A stretch of 64,000 bases of DNA from Leifsonia sp. Leaf264 (GCF_001422325.1 NZ_LMMR01000005.1:248001-312000), one strand, 5' to 3'; positions 46,819-55,471 are shown, counted from the stretch's first letter. The notes: generated by a model from the sequence alone, not told the origin. Made by a program: numbers and translations.

Positions 46819-47292
46819 CTAGCTGACGGCTGCCGACGACTCCTGTTCGACCGCTTTTCGGGTCGCTTCGACGAACTTCTCGGCGAACTCGACCGCGGGC
46901 TCAGCTTGTGCCAGATCGCATCCAAGACCTTGGAGCTCGTTGTTGTCGCGGTCGTCCAGGTAGTGCCGGATCGTCGGTATGAGGGCTTCGTCCGTCTGGT
47001 CGAAAGTGAACGCCGCTTCGGCGAAGCGGAGCCACGCCTTCCAGTCCAGGCCTTCGGCCGCTTCGTATCCGTGGGCGAGAGCCAGGGCCTGCAACGCCTT
47101 TGACAGGGCGGATGCGGCGAGGATGGCAGCACTGGCCGGGTCGGTGTCGAGAAGTTCCCCGGCCGAGGTGACGTGCTGATCGGCGAAGTCGAGGACGTAG
47201 CGGGCGTCGAGGTGGGCTTCGTCACCTCTCGCGGGAATGAGGTACCCGTCTTCGACTGCGATGTCGAGCAACTCCTGGCTGTGAATGTGCAC
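46819..47292 (-). CDS. Hypothetical helical protein
   Basis: 157 residues from GTG 47292. Long helices (AAILAASALSKALQALALAH, AVEFAEKFVEATRKAVEQES) and an acidic loop, all soluble. The helical-bundle look and size recall HEPN-like domains, but the RxxxxH motif is not present. No dispersed motif is seen before it. Confidence 0.75.
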   Translation of the reverse strand: MHIHSQELLDIAVEDGYLIPARGDEAHLDARYVLDFADQHVTSAGELLDTDPASAAILAASALSKALQALALAHGYEAAEGLDWKAWLRFAEAAFTFDQTDEALIPTIRHYLDDRDNNELQGLGCDLAQAEPAVEFAEKFVEATRKAVEQESSAAVS

Positions 47293-47342
47293 CTGTCCCC
47301 CTGGCTGAGTGTGAGTCGGGGAGATTCTAGGCGATCAGTGTT

Positions 47343-47852
47343 TCAGCCGTGCTGCTCGTCCGAGCCTGCGAGTTCGATGCGCCATCCGGAGTTGATGAGG
47401 TCGGTGAGGTTCCGGGTGCCGAGGGTTCTGGCTCCGTCCGGGTGGATGACGATGGGGCCGGTGATGGCCTGGCCGGCGCCGTACACAGTGATCACGTCAC
47501 CGTCGAGCAGGGCTTCGAGGACCTCGGCGTGGGCTGGGGCTTCGGCCCAGGTCTTCTCCTCCAGGATCAGTCCGCGGTGCTCGTCGAGGACCCAGTCGTG
47601 GACGGTGATCACCATGCGCATCGGCTGGAGGACGTGGCTGATGTGCTCTCTGGCGAACCGGGCGGCTTGGGCAGGCTCGAGGTCGTCGACGGTGGCGACG
47701 ACGGTGATCTCGTTCGGGGTCGGGTCCGCCGTGGCCTCCACATCGATCCATGATGTCTGCTCCTCAAAGAACCGGCGGTTCATCAGAGACGCGAGCTTGT
47801 CTGTCGAGTACGGGGACCGGATCCACAACCGGATGGAGTGATGGACCTTCAC
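47343..47852 (-). CDS. Hypothetical protein, distant paralogue of 47849
   Basis: 169 residues from GTG 47852 (GTGA overlap with the preceding stop, AAGGTGG upstream). VKVHHSIRLWIRSPYSTDKL then an alpha/beta body. The C-terminal region ALLDGDVITVYGAGQAITGP parallels ALQGEQVITLTNDAGHILRG of the upstream gene, suggesting an old duplication. Confidence 0.75.
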   Translation of the reverse strand: MKVHHSIRLWIRSPYSTDKLASLMNRRFFEEQTSWIDVEATADPTPNEITVVATVDDLEPAQAARFAREHISHVLQPMRMVITVHDWVLDEHRGLILEEKTWAEAPAHAEVLEALLDGDVITVYGAGQAITGPIVIHPDGARTLGTRNLTDLINSGWRIELAGSDEQHG

Positions 47853-48379
47853 ACGACCACCTTGGTGCCTGCGTCGACGAAGTACCACCCGTCGAACTCG
47901 ACGAGGATGCGGACGTCGCGGCCGAACAGCTCGAACCTGTCGGAGATCCCCTGCTTCTCGACCGGTCCGCGAAGGATGTGGCCGGCGTCGTTGGTCAAGG
48001 TGATGACCTGCTCGCCCTGCAGCGCCTCGTAGGCGACGGTGGTGTCGGCTCGCGTGGGCCGTACGATGATGGTTTCGGTCTGGACGCGGTAGCGGGCGTC
48101 GAAGATCTGAGGGTCGCCGTCGACGTCGATGCCGGCGGTGCGGGCGGCGGTGCGGAGAGCTTCAAGGGCGGTGCCGGTCTCGTGGCCTGGTCGGACGTCG
48201 AGGTCGAAGGCCACGTCGATCTGCATGCTCCACCGGTCCAGCTTGGCGTTCGGGTTGGCGAACCCGTCGATGCCGTGCCATCCGGCGAAGGCTCGCTGGA
48301 TGCGCTGGGCGATCGCTTCGAGCTCAGCTTCGACGAGGCCGGGTGCTGTGCTCAGGGTGATGGCGGCTGTGCGGATCAT
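47849..48379 (-). CDS. Hypothetical protein, distant paralogue of 47343
   Basis: 176 residues. MIRTAAITLSTAPGLVEAEL onward; two ferredoxin-like beta-alpha-beta units seem likely (ITLSTAPGLVEAELEAIAQR, then MQIDVAFDLDVRPG). C-terminal strands end in VEFDGWYFVDAGTKVVV. Function unknown. It heads a two-gene unit without the dispersed motif. Confidence 0.75.
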   Translation of the reverse strand: MIRTAAITLSTAPGLVEAELEAIAQRIQRAFAGWHGIDGFANPNAKLDRWSMQIDVAFDLDVRPGHETGTALEALRTAARTAGIDVDGDPQIFDARYRVQTETIIVRPTRADTTVAYEALQGEQVITLTNDAGHILRGPVEKQGISDRFELFGRDVRILVEFDGWYFVDAGTKVVV

Positions 48380-48494
48380 GGGGCGTGCTCGCTTTCAGGG
48401 TCGTGGAGGAGTCGACGGGGAGGGAGTCGATCGGGTCGGTGGTGGGGCTACTAGCGCGATTGCGCTCTTCGGGGATTGATCGCTGGACGCGTTA

Positions 48495-48728
48495 CTAACG
48501 GAGGGTGTCGACCTTGGCGGACACATCTGTGGGGTTCACGGTTGCGGAGAATCCGCCGATGAACACGATGAGGATGCTGTCGCCGACGCCAGGTGCGTAC
48601 CCGGCGAGCTGACCGGCGTACCGGGCCTCGGTTACATCCTCATCGGTGAACTTTCGGGTGGTGATGCTCAGCCAGATGTTCTTGCCGATGAGCTGCTCGA
48701 GGTCAAAGCGGAGCTTCTTCATGTCCAT
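48495..48728 (-). CDS. Small beta-rich protein
   Basis: 77 residues, MDMKKLRFDLEQLIGKNIWL then a beta-rich part (ILIVFIGGFSATVNPTD). Soluble. ATG 48728 or 48722, both after GAAGGC. Single gene behind a dispersed-motif copy. Confidence 0.7.
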   Translation of the reverse strand: MDMKKLRFDLEQLIGKNIWLSITTRKFTDEDVTEARYAGQLAGYAPGVGDSILIVFIGGFSATVNPTDVSAKVDTLR

Positions 48729-48753
48729 GGCGGGGGTGCCTTCCTTCTGTCAC

Positions 48754-48768
48754 CACCTCCATGCGCGG
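48754..48768 (-). promoter_or_regulatory. Dispersed motif, first form
   Basis: CCGCGCATGGAGGTG on the minus strand, 25 bases before the ATG at 48728. Confidence 0.6.
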
Positions 48769-48794
48769 ACGACGGAAGGTTTGTGCGGAAGCTC

Positions 48795-49007
48795 CTATAC
48801 CGGCTGCACCACGTCGGGCCGCGGCACCGCGACACGGGTGCGAGCTTCGTTCGGGATCAGGAACGACGCGTTCTTCTTCGCCGGGTGGTGGTAGAACACC
48901 TTCCGGGCGCCGCCGATCGCCTGCACCTTCGTGACGGTGTACTTCGCTCCGGTCGCGTTGCAGAGGACGTCGTCGACGCGCACGTCCTTTCCTTCGATGT
49001 ATGCCAT
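48795..49007 (-). CDS. Small beta-barrel-like protein
   Basis: 70 residues, MAYIEGKDVRVDDVLCNATG ... YTVTKVQAIGGARKVFYHHP, an SH3/KOW-like alternation of short strands. ATG 49007 is preferred; in-frame ATGs at 49019 and 49049 lie upstream. A weak motif-like GCGCATGGGCGG precedes it. Confidence 0.65.
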   Translation of the reverse strand: MAYIEGKDVRVDDVLCNATGAKYTVTKVQAIGGARKVFYHHPAKKNASFLIPNEARTRVAVPRPDVVQPV

Positions 49008-49049
49008 AGGTCCGCCCATGCGCCTGATTCTGCAGGCACCTACCGACAT

Positions 49050-49247
49050 TCAGGCCCGGGGTTCAGCAGGCTGGATTCGTTGGATCGGTCCGGTGAGGTT
49101 GATGTGCCCGCCAGCCGGTGCCGGCGAAGTTGCCTGGGCGCCGGAAAGTGCCTTGTAGTCGGCGTCGTGCAGCCATTTCGACCCGGACCACCACCACACT
49201 GCGTCTACGTCGGGGTGCGGTCTGTACCATCCGGCGGGTTTCGGCAT
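49050..49247 (-). CDS. Small DUF2510-like protein
   Basis: 65 residues. KPAGWYRPHPDVDAVWWWSG then KWLHDA matches the GWYxxP...WWxGxxW core of DUF2510, here without a membrane segment. TACTGT lies six bases upstream of the ATG, a spacing typical of leaderless actinobacterial transcripts. Confidence 0.7.
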   Translation of the reverse strand: MPKPAGWYRPHPDVDAVWWWSGSKWLHDADYKALSGAQATSPAPAGGHINLTGPIQRIQPAEPRA

Positions 49248-49375
49248 CCGGCCACAGTATTGCGCAGCACCCGTGCACCATCAGTCCGCGTCCGGGTGGC
49301 ATCCTTGTGAGGGGCTCCGATGACAGCACCGCCCCGTGTGGCCCCCGGACTGGGCTGTTTCACAGGTTGACTCAG

Positions 49376-49393
49376 CTTAGAATCTCCTACGCC
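49376..49393 (+). promoter_or_regulatory. Putative leaderless promoter
   Basis: TAGAAT at 49378-49383 ends 10 bases before the ATG at 49394 and no ribosome site is present, the usual layout of leaderless transcripts in Actinobacteria. Confidence 0.5.
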
Positions 49394-50620
49394 ATGAACC
49401 CGTATGACGACGAACTCACGTTCGATGAGTACCGCCGCATCCTGACGGACCCGAACTCTCGTAAACGTCACGGAATCGACCTCACCGACCCGTCAGGCGT
49501 CGAGCTTTCCGACACCGGGATCAACCGCATCCTGAAGGACGAGTACCAGGTTTCAGAGAAGTACCTGCAGTACCGGACCGAGCCTCGCGAGAAGGGCCGA
49601 CACGCAGCCAAGCGAGACCCGTACACGATGACGTCACGGTCGATGGCAGCCACCTTGGGGATCCTGTTGGTGTTCGTCGGCGGCGGCGTGACCGCAGTGA
49701 ACGCCTCCACCGAGAACGGCATCATCAACCAGGTTGCCGATGTGGCGAACGACTGGGCTGTGCAGCGAGACGGTGTCGCCGTCAACGCTTCCGCCGGTGA
49801 TGACTCACCAGCTTCGGGCGGGGTTGAAGAACTGGCCGATGACGAGTCCAGCTCCAGCGAAGACACCGAGTCAGGGTCGGCTTCAGGCTCCAGCGGCTCT
49901 GAGGAACAGAGCACCGACTCGGACGGCAAGTCGGGTTCAGATTCGAAGTCGAAGACGAAGTCGGGAGCAACGAAACCCGGCGGCACGAAGTCCGGCTCCA
50001 GCTCGAGCTCCTCTTCTAAGGCGACCGACTCCACAAAGTCCGGGTCAGGTTCCTCCAGCGGAGGATCGGCTACCGGCTCCACGTCGGACGGCGGCACCAG
50101 CCACGACAGCGCCGAGCCCTCCGGTTCGGCCAGCCCGGCACCGACCGCTCAGACTCCGGTGTCGGCAAGGCCGCCTGTCACTGCAGCGGCGCCGGCAGCT
50201 CCGACCCCTCCCCCGGCTCCGGTCTGCCCCACCGGTTCTCTCACCGGGTCGGTCAACAAGTCGTTCGCCTGGGCGCTGGGCGCGAACTACATGTTCGGTC
50301 TGTCCGGTTCGCTGACGAACAACACCAGCAGCACGGTCACGTTCCGGTCATCCAACAAGCCGACCGTGAACGTTTCAGCTTCCGGTCCCGTGCACGGCGG
50401 CCTCAGCCCGATGTGGTCCTCATGGGATTCGAAGATCACCTTGGCGCCGGGTCAGTCGATGATGTGGCACACGGACACGTGGCGGGTTTCAGCGAAGCGA
50501 CCACAGGTCACTGCATCCGTTGACCTCGGCGGGATCGGCGCGACGTGGGTCGGTTCTGTTGACGGCCGATGCGCCAGCCCGTCGGTCGGCTCCGGCGGCC
50601 AGTCCTCCTGGTCCGCCTAG
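49394..50620 (+). CDS. Single-pass membrane protein with Ser-rich stalk
   Basis: 408 residues. N-terminal cytoplasmic part of about 75 residues (DELTFDEYRRILTDPNSRKR), one membrane helix (about 82-103, MAATLGILLVFVGGGVTAVN), a 130-residue Ser/Gly/Asp/Lys-rich low-complexity stalk, a Pro/Ala linker and a beta-rich outer domain of about 115 residues (SVNKSFAWALGANYMFGLSG) containing two Cys that may pair. A cell-surface protein of unknown role. Convergent to the 50682 gene. Confidence 0.85.
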   Translation: MNPYDDELTFDEYRRILTDPNSRKRHGIDLTDPSGVELSDTGINRILKDEYQVSEKYLQYRTEPREKGRHAAKRDPYTMTSRSMAATLGILLVFVGGGVTAVNASTENGIINQVADVANDWAVQRDGVAVNASAGDDSPASGGVEELADDESSSSEDTESGSASGSSGSEEQSTDSDGKSGSDSKSKTKSGATKPGGTKSGSSSSSSSKATDSTKSGSGSSSGGSATGSTSDGGTSHDSAEPSGSASPAPTAQTPVSARPPVTAAAPAAPTPPPAPVCPTGSLTGSVNKSFAWALGANYMFGLSGSLTNNTSSTVTFRSSNKPTVNVSASGPVHGGLSPMWSSWDSKITLAPGQSMMWHTDTWRVSAKRPQVTASVDLGGIGATWVGSVDGRCASPSVGSGGQSSWSA

Positions 50621-50681
50621 CCGGAACCTGACGGGGCCGCCGCCCCGCGGTCGTAATGCGCCTGGCGGGACGGCGGCAGCC

Positions 50682-50915
50682 TCAGCGAGCAGGTGACGCC
50701 TCGGCCGACCAGATGTCGTCGGCGAGTCTGCGTCCAGCTGGGTCGAAATCGGAGACGCGGAAACCTTTTCGGCGGAGATGGTCTGACAGCCATTTGATGG
50801 CAGCCTTGGCTCCGTACTCTCCGGTCGGCAGGGCGATGGTTTCCACCTCGACGTCTCCGTCCTTCAGGGTCGCCTGCCAGTTCCTGTCGTGGTTCCTGGA
50901 GATCTTCACGTCCAC
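50682..50915 (-). CDS. Small hypothetical protein
   Basis: 77 residues from GTG 50915. VKISRNHDRNWQATLKDGDV then a basic helix (AAIKWLSDHLRRKGFRVSDF); a strand-strand-helix plan like small double-stranded RNA- or HicA-type folds, though no His signature is seen. Function unknown. Confidence 0.7.
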   Translation of the reverse strand: MDVKISRNHDRNWQATLKDGDVEVETIALPTGEYGAKAAIKWLSDHLRRKGFRVSDFDPAGRRLADDIWSAEASPAR

Positions 50916-50939
50916 AGCCCACCCACGTGGTTAAACGCA

Positions 50940-50979
50940 CGACCGCCGGCGAGAAGTTGGGGGAACTGGCCGGCGGTCG
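50940..50979 (-). terminator. Rho-independent terminator
   Basis: CGACCGCCGGC (50940-50950) pairs with GCCGGCGGTCG (50969-50979). On the minus strand it lies about 60 bases past the stop at 51041 and TGCGTTT follows. Confidence 0.7.
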
Positions 50980-51040
50980 CGGGTTGTTGTGTTCTTCCCG
51001 TGGGCAGCACGGTACAGGAACAGGGCCCGGAGGTGAAGGG

Positions 51041-51988
51041 CTACTGGGCTTGAAGTTCCCAGGTGAACCCGGCCTTGTCGTCGGTGATGGTGACGTTGAC
51101 CGGTTGGGTGGTGGCGTCGTCGAATGTGGCGGTGCACACCAGTTCTGTTCCGGAGGCGAGACCGGTGTCGGCGGGGCAGTCAACGGCGGTCGGCATGGCT
51201 GCGATCCCCTGGGCGACGAACTGGGCAGTCATGTCGGTCTTGATGTTCCCCTCGATCTGTTCCACGAGGTCCGCGTTCATGCCGGCGCTGAATCCTTCCT
51301 GGAACTCGGGGTTGCTGACGATGGCTTGGGTGAGGACGACGCCGAGTCCGACGATGAGGATCAGCGGGGCGATGATCAGCCCGGTGATCGCTTTGCCTTT
51401 GCCGCGGCCGGTGCGGTTGGCGCGGCGGATGCCGAGGATCGCGAACACGAACCCGGCGATGGTGGCGAGCACCCCGATGGTGCTGAGGATGGGGGCGAGG
51501 AAGTTGGAGGCGATGATCATGACCACGCCGAGGATCGGGAGGAGCAGCGCGTTGTTGGCGAAGGTGTTCTTCCCGTGGGCGGCGTCCTTGCCTTCGTTGT
51601 AGAAGTTGTAGTTGCTGCCGGTGAGCGGAGCTGACGGTGCTGCCGGTGGGGCGACTGGCGGCATCGGCGGCGGTGTTGTCGGGAGCCCGGCCGCTGGCGG
51701 CTGCAGGGTCGGTGCCTGAGGTGCCGGCGGGACGAGGGCCGGGCCGTCTTCGTAGGTGTGGACGTAGGCCGGTGCCGGCTGGGCGGGTGCGGTCGGAGCG
51801 GCGTACGTCGGCGCTACCGGCGCCGGCGCTGCGTACACGGGTTCGGGGATGACGGGCGCTGCGGCGACGGGCGGCGCCATCTCTGCCGGGCGGGTGTGTT
51901 CCGTCCAGGCGCCATCCCACCAGCGGAGCTGCGGCGCTCCGGTCGGGGGTGAGCTCGGGTCTGGGTACCAGCCGGAGGGTGTGCTCAT
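51041..51988 (-). CDS. DUF2510 - DUF4190-like - DUF4333 membrane protein
   Basis: 315 residues. N-terminal DUF2510 (SGWYPDPSSPPTG ... RWWDGAWT), a Pro/Ala-rich linker to about residue 165, three membrane helices (ILGVVMIIASNFLAPILSTI, GVLATIAGFVFAILGIRRAN, GLIIAPLILIVGLGVVLTQA) and an outer DUF4333 domain (VDCPADTGLASGTELVCTAT ... VNVTITDDKAGFTWEL) with two conserved Cys. This is a common actinobacterial envelope architecture of unknown role. ATG 51988; a terminator closes the unit. Confidence 0.85.
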   Translation of the reverse strand: MSTPSGWYPDPSSPPTGAPQLRWWDGAWTEHTRPAEMAPPVAAAPVIPEPVYAAPAPVAPTYAAPTAPAQPAPAYVHTYEDGPALVPPAPQAPTLQPPAAGLPTTPPPMPPVAPPAAPSAPLTGSNYNFYNEGKDAAHGKNTFANNALLLPILGVVMIIASNFLAPILSTIGVLATIAGFVFAILGIRRANRTGRGKGKAITGLIIAPLILIVGLGVVLTQAIVSNPEFQEGFSAGMNADLVEQIEGNIKTDMTAQFVAQGIAAMPTAVDCPADTGLASGTELVCTATFDDATTQPVNVTITDDKAGFTWELQAQ

Positions 51989-52380
51989 CGAGGTGCGTCC
52001 TGACGTTGAGGAGTAGGGTCGCTGAACGCTATCGGTGAGGTCCGACACCCGTCTTGTCCCAGAGCGGGGCACGGGTCTGGTCCTTCGTATCCGCATGCGG
52101 CTGCAAGTCAGAATCAGCGCCGGCCATTTTATGACTTCCGGTGTTGGGCTTGTCGGCGCGATCCTCGAAATGTCCCCCATATGGGGGTACAGTAACTCCA
52201 AGCCTTCGGGCTGGACATGGTGCCGGCCGACGCGGCAGTTCGGGTCTGCTGCGTCGGCCGGAGTTCGCCTCAGATAAATGAGGCACCCTCAGAATATAGA
52301 CCCTCCGGTTACAGCCGCATGACAGTTCGGGGAGCCAGTCGCACCCAGCCCCTAAACTCCCCATCGAGGGACGGGGCGGC
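51989..52380. other. Structured intergenic region
   Basis: No supported gene in about 390 bases. It contains the palindrome CCCCCATATGGGGG (52174-52187), a strong stem CCGGCCGACGC / GCGTCGGCCGG (52223-52233 and 52251-52261, with an inner GCAG/CTGC) and a small CCTCA/TGAGG stem (52268-52283) near GAATATAGA. This could be a small RNA gene or a long regulated leader of the gene at 52381. Confidence 0.5.
52174..52187. promoter_or_regulatory. G-tract palindrome
   Basis: CCCCCATATGGGGG followed by TAC. Palindromes with G/C tracts around a short AT centre are typical operators of CsoR/RcnR-type metal or aldehyde sensors; no such gene is in view. Confidence 0.4.
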
Positions 52381-52770
52381 ATGGACGAAGTCAGATACGT
52401 GGTGCTCTGCGACCCGGACGACCCAGACAGCGGACTCACCTACGCCTCCTTCGTCACCGGCGACGCCGCAGCTGCAGCATTCCAGGACATGTGCGGACCT
52501 CAGCCTGCCACCGTGTCCCTTTGGGCGGTCCGGATCCCTGAACGTGAAACCCTCAACGTCGACGGCTACCTCGACCGGGTCGTCCTCCTCGGGGCCACCG
52601 CAGACGCCATCCGACTCCGATACAGAGAACCCGGCCAGCAGCCCAGCTCCACTCTCCCCGGCCTGAGATTCGGCCACGCCGCAAACCGGTCCGAGAACCC
52701 AGAACTGAACGCCCTCATCGCCGCCCGCGCCGCCGGCGCAGCCCCAGAAGACTCCCGCTTCCCCAGTTGA
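52381..52770 (+). CDS. Hypothetical protein
   Basis: 129 residues, MDEVRYVVLCDPDDPDSGLT onward; a compact alpha/beta protein of strands and helix (WAVRIPERETLNVDGYLDRV), soluble, acidic C-terminus. ATG 52381 follows GGGACGGGG. No family recognised. Confidence 0.72.
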   Translation: MDEVRYVVLCDPDDPDSGLTYASFVTGDAAAAAFQDMCGPQPATVSLWAVRIPERETLNVDGYLDRVVLLGATADAIRLRYREPGQQPSSTLPGLRFGHAANRSENPELNALIAARAAGAAPEDSRFPS

Positions 52771-52876
52771 GGTGGCATGTCGCTGAACGACGATGTCGGC
52801 AGGCGTCAATAGTGTGCTCAAGCCGTCGACGTCACACCTGCGCCAGCGGATCACACTCCACCTCGAAAGGGTCGCC

Positions 52877-53176
52877 ATGACCAACACCGCCTACCAGCAG
52901 CCCGCCTACCAGCAGCAGTACGTCCCCGCCCGCAACGGATTCGCAACCGCCGCCCTCATCCTCGGAATCGTCGGGTTCATCCTCACCCCGATCCCCCTGT
53001 TCATCGGCCTGGTCCTCGGCGGGATCCCGAACCTCCTCGCCACCGCGTTCGGCATCGCCGGCATCGTCAAGTCCCGCAAGCTGAACGGCAAGGGGCTCGT
53101 CCCGTCGATCATCGCGATCATCCTGTCGTTCTTCGCTGGCGTCGCGATCCTCTTCGGAGCCGGCATCGTCTGGTAA
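52877..53176 (+). CDS. DUF4190-like small membrane protein
   Basis: 99 residues. Short Gln/Tyr-rich head (TAYQQPAYQQQYVPAR), then FATAALILGIVGFILTPIPL ... GIAGIVKSRKLNGKGL and a second pair of hydrophobic stretches, the pattern of DUF4190 (helix - G-x-x-x-x-I-x-K loop - helix). Envelope protein of unknown role. ATG 52877 has AAAGGG upstream; a terminator follows. Confidence 0.82.
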   Translation: MTNTAYQQPAYQQQYVPARNGFATAALILGIVGFILTPIPLFIGLVLGGIPNLLATAFGIAGIVKSRKLNGKGLVPSIIAIILSFFAGVAILFGAGIVW

Positions 53177-53192
53177 CGCAAGCAGCATCGAC

Positions 53193-53221
53193 AAGGCGGC
53201 TGGGCTACGGCCCGCCGCCTT
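53193..53221. terminator. Bidirectional terminator
   Basis: AAGGCGGC (53193-53200) pairs with GCCGCCTT (53214-53221) around an inner GGGC/GCCC stem. It lies between convergent genes ending at 53176 and 53227. Confidence 0.7.
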
Positions 53222-53226
53222 CGTCG

Positions 53227-53583
53227 TCAGCTGAACCTGATCGCACCGTTCGCGACATGAGCCTGGTCGATCGCAGCAGCCGCGTTCCGGGCGTCCCGTG
53301 CCGCCAAGCCCAACGCCTGCCACGCGGCCATGTCAGCAGGGGTGTCCGTCCCCGGAACCCGATCCTCACCGGTCGTCACACCGCGAGCAGCGAGAGTGTG
53401 ATGCCAGTCAGCCAACTGCGCCAAAACCTGAGCGATGGAATGCTGCGCGGCGGACAGCTCACCCAGAAGTATGTACGAATCAGGTGGGCTAGGGACGTTC
53501 CTGGTCGAATGAGCCACAGACTGAGCCGTCACCGACAGAATCTCGGCAAGTTTCACCTGCCGGCCCTCCTCATTCACGACCAT
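53227..53583 (-). CDS. Hypothetical helical protein
   Basis: 118 residues, mostly helical (VKLAEILSVTAQSVAHSTRN, AAQHSIAQVLAQLADWHHTL, AAWQALGLAARDARNAAAAI); a four-helix bundle like small actinobacterial WxG or ESX-accessory proteins in length, though no WxG motif is present. ATG 53583; divergent from the 53672 gene. Confidence 0.75.
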   Translation of the reverse strand: MVVNEEGRQVKLAEILSVTAQSVAHSTRNVPSPPDSYILLGELSAAQHSIAQVLAQLADWHHTLAARGVTTGEDRVPGTDTPADMAAWQALGLAARDARNAAAAIDQAHVANGAIRFS

Positions 53584-53671
53584 GATTCGAATACTCTCAC
53601 CGACAGTTCGGTTTCAAACCACCCCGCGCCGGTACGATCAGGTCAAGACCGGCCCCCGGAGGTGTTGACCG

Positions 53672-54226
53672 ATGACCGCGACCGAAGAACCACCCGTTGA
53701 AGAAACGAACCTGAACGAGGATGACGCCGTCCTGTTCACTGTCTACTTCAACCCGATCGACGGTTCCACGCTGAGCAAATGGAGACGAGCGAAGCGGGTG
53801 GAAGACCCCGGGGCGTACGCACTAGTGCCGGACCTGTACGACGCTGTCGCCCAGTTCAACACTGAAACCGCCGTCAAACGCAACGGGATGGTCGCCCTCG
53901 CCGCCATGCTCGTCTCCGAAGAGCTCCGCACAGGAGACGCCGTCGACCAAATCGTCCAACGCGCCCTCCGCGGAGAACCCATCCCACCGATGATGGTGTT
54001 CCGATACCGCCCCGACAGCCGAACCCCCGTCATCGTCACCGCCCAAGAACGGCAATTCCAATCCATCCGAGACCGGGTGCAGAACGACGGCGGCGATGTT
54101 CTTGAAGCGAACCGAACTGCGTTCGTAGAGACGCACCAATGCTTCACCGCAGCGGAAGCGGCCACAAGCCTCGACGAAGCCCGGCGGATGAGCGTCGCCG
54201 ATCTGGAAGCTTTCAAGGCGGAGTAG
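53672..54226 (+). CDS. Hypothetical protein
   Basis: 184 residues. Acidic N-terminus, then FTVYFNPIDGSTLSKWRRAK and long helices to the C-terminus (SLDEARRMSVADLEAFKAE). Soluble, no recognised family. ATG 53672 follows GGAGG. It is followed 12 bases later by a membrane-protein gene, probably in the same operon. Confidence 0.78.
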   Translation: MTATEEPPVEETNLNEDDAVLFTVYFNPIDGSTLSKWRRAKRVEDPGAYALVPDLYDAVAQFNTETAVKRNGMVALAAMLVSEELRTGDAVDQIVQRALRGEPIPPMMVFRYRPDSRTPVIVTAQERQFQSIRDRVQNDGGDVLEANRTAFVETHQCFTAAEAATSLDEARRMSVADLEAFKAE

Positions 54227-54238
54227 GACGGGCCACCG

Positions 54239-54760
54239 ATGTGGAAAACGCCCAACCGCGGTGCCGACCCCGCCGAGCTGGCCGTCTACCAAGGGCAACG
54301 AGCCCACGAGCTCGAACTGAACCGGGCCACTTCCGCTTTCGAACATGCACTGCTGTCGCCCTTGTTCATCCTGAACGGTGGCGGTGCTGTCGCGTTCCTC
54401 ACGCTCCTAGGCGCGACCAGCTCGAAAGACTCATCACTGCAGATCTCCCCTTCATCGGCGGCATGGGCTGTCGGGCTGTGGGCCACCGGCCTGTTCGTTG
54501 CAGCGGTCGGGGTTCTATTCGCCTATCTGAGCCAGCGAAGCCTCTCAAGGGCGGTGCGGCACCGCCGGTCGCTGATCGAGCACGCGATGCTTGCGCCGGA
54601 CTCCCGCCTACACCCTGTACTCCTCGAGGTGGGTGCAGTCGATCTGACCCAGTTGATGAAGCGCGGGCGCCGCCAGCAGCTCGAATGGCTCACCTCAGTC
54701 GCGGTGTCCCTGGCATTGTTCGTGGCGGGAGCCGCCGCGGCTGCCGTAGCGGTCATCTGA
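54239..54760 (+). CDS. Membrane protein, three helices
   Basis: 173 residues. Soluble N-terminal helix with AELAVYQGQRAHELELNRAT, hydrophobic segments about 40-60, 72-95 and 148-172, and a basic amphipathic stretch in between. The layout (long cytoplasmic helix then hairpin) resembles small actinobacterial membrane anchors; family not recognised. Convergent to the sigma-factor gene. Confidence 0.78.
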   Translation: MWKTPNRGADPAELAVYQGQRAHELELNRATSAFEHALLSPLFILNGGGAVAFLTLLGATSSKDSSLQISPSSAAWAVGLWATGLFVAAVGVLFAYLSQRSLSRAVRHRRSLIEHAMLAPDSRLHPVLLEVGAVDLTQLMKRGRRQQLEWLTSVAVSLALFVAGAAAAAVAVI

Positions 54761-54834
54761 ACGCCGGCGGGAACATTCCCGAACCCTGACGCATCAGAGC
54801 CTGCATGGGAGAGTTCAACCCGGCATCAGGCCGA

Positions 54835-55359
54835 TCAGGTGACAGCGAGGGCGGCACGCACCGCCGCCCGCGCCCGGTTCAGGCGCGACTTCACCGTCTG
54901 CACCGGGATGCCCTGATGCTCGGCGATCTCCTCATAGGTGAGGCTGCCGTACTCCCGGAGAACCAACGCCACCCGGAAGTCCTCCGGGACGGTCCGCAAC
55001 GCCGCTTGGATCTCATCGTGCATCGCGACACCGTCCTCGAATCCCGGGTCGGGCTCGATGTCGAAGATCTCCGCTACGGGGACTTCACGACGTCGACGCA
55101 CCACGCCGAGAGCGGCGTTCGCTGCGATCCGATACGTCCACGTGGAGAACGCTGCCTCGCCTCGGAACCTCGGCAGACCCTTCCAGATGGCGACCATCGC
55201 ATCCTGGACTGCGTCCTCCGCGTCGGCATGGTTCCTGGTGACCCGGACGCAGATGCCCCACAGCTTGTCCCGGTGAGGTCTGAGCAGCTCGTCGAACGCA
55301 CGGGCATCACCGTCGCGCGCCCGATCGATCAAAGGCGCTTCGGATGCATCATCGATCAT
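54835..55359 (-). CDS. ECF-type RNA polymerase sigma factor
   Basis: 174 residues. Sigma region 2 (DELLRPHRDKLWGICVRVTR ... DAEDAVQDAMVAIWKGLPRF ... TWTYRIAANAALGVVRRRRE) and region 4 (VLREYGSLTYEEIAEHQGIP then VQTVKSRLNRARAAVRAAL) are both complete. ECF sigma factors direct transcription of stress or envelope genes. The ATG at 55359 follows GAGGAG. No anti-sigma gene is adjacent; the next gene on the other strand begins the dynamin/Hsp70 cluster, an obvious candidate target. Confidence 0.9.
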   Translation of the reverse strand: MIDDASEAPLIDRARDGDARAFDELLRPHRDKLWGICVRVTRNHADAEDAVQDAMVAIWKGLPRFRGEAAFSTWTYRIAANAALGVVRRRREVPVAEIFDIEPDPGFEDGVAMHDEIQAALRTVPEDFRVALVLREYGSLTYEEIAEHQGIPVQTVKSRLNRARAAVRAALAVT

Positions 55360-55471
55360 CGAAGGCACTCCTCGCTTCGGGCAGCTGTGGAGCATCGAAC
55401 CGTTCGGGCCGGATTCAGGGCAAACCTTAGCGCAGCACAGGCCAGCGGGGGAAGAGCGATGGGGGAACACG

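Noticed and set aside
52029-52439. 136-codon minus-strand frame
   Set aside because: It runs through palindromes and stems, overlaps the 52381 gene start and has Ser/Arg/Pro-rich shadow composition without a ribosome site.
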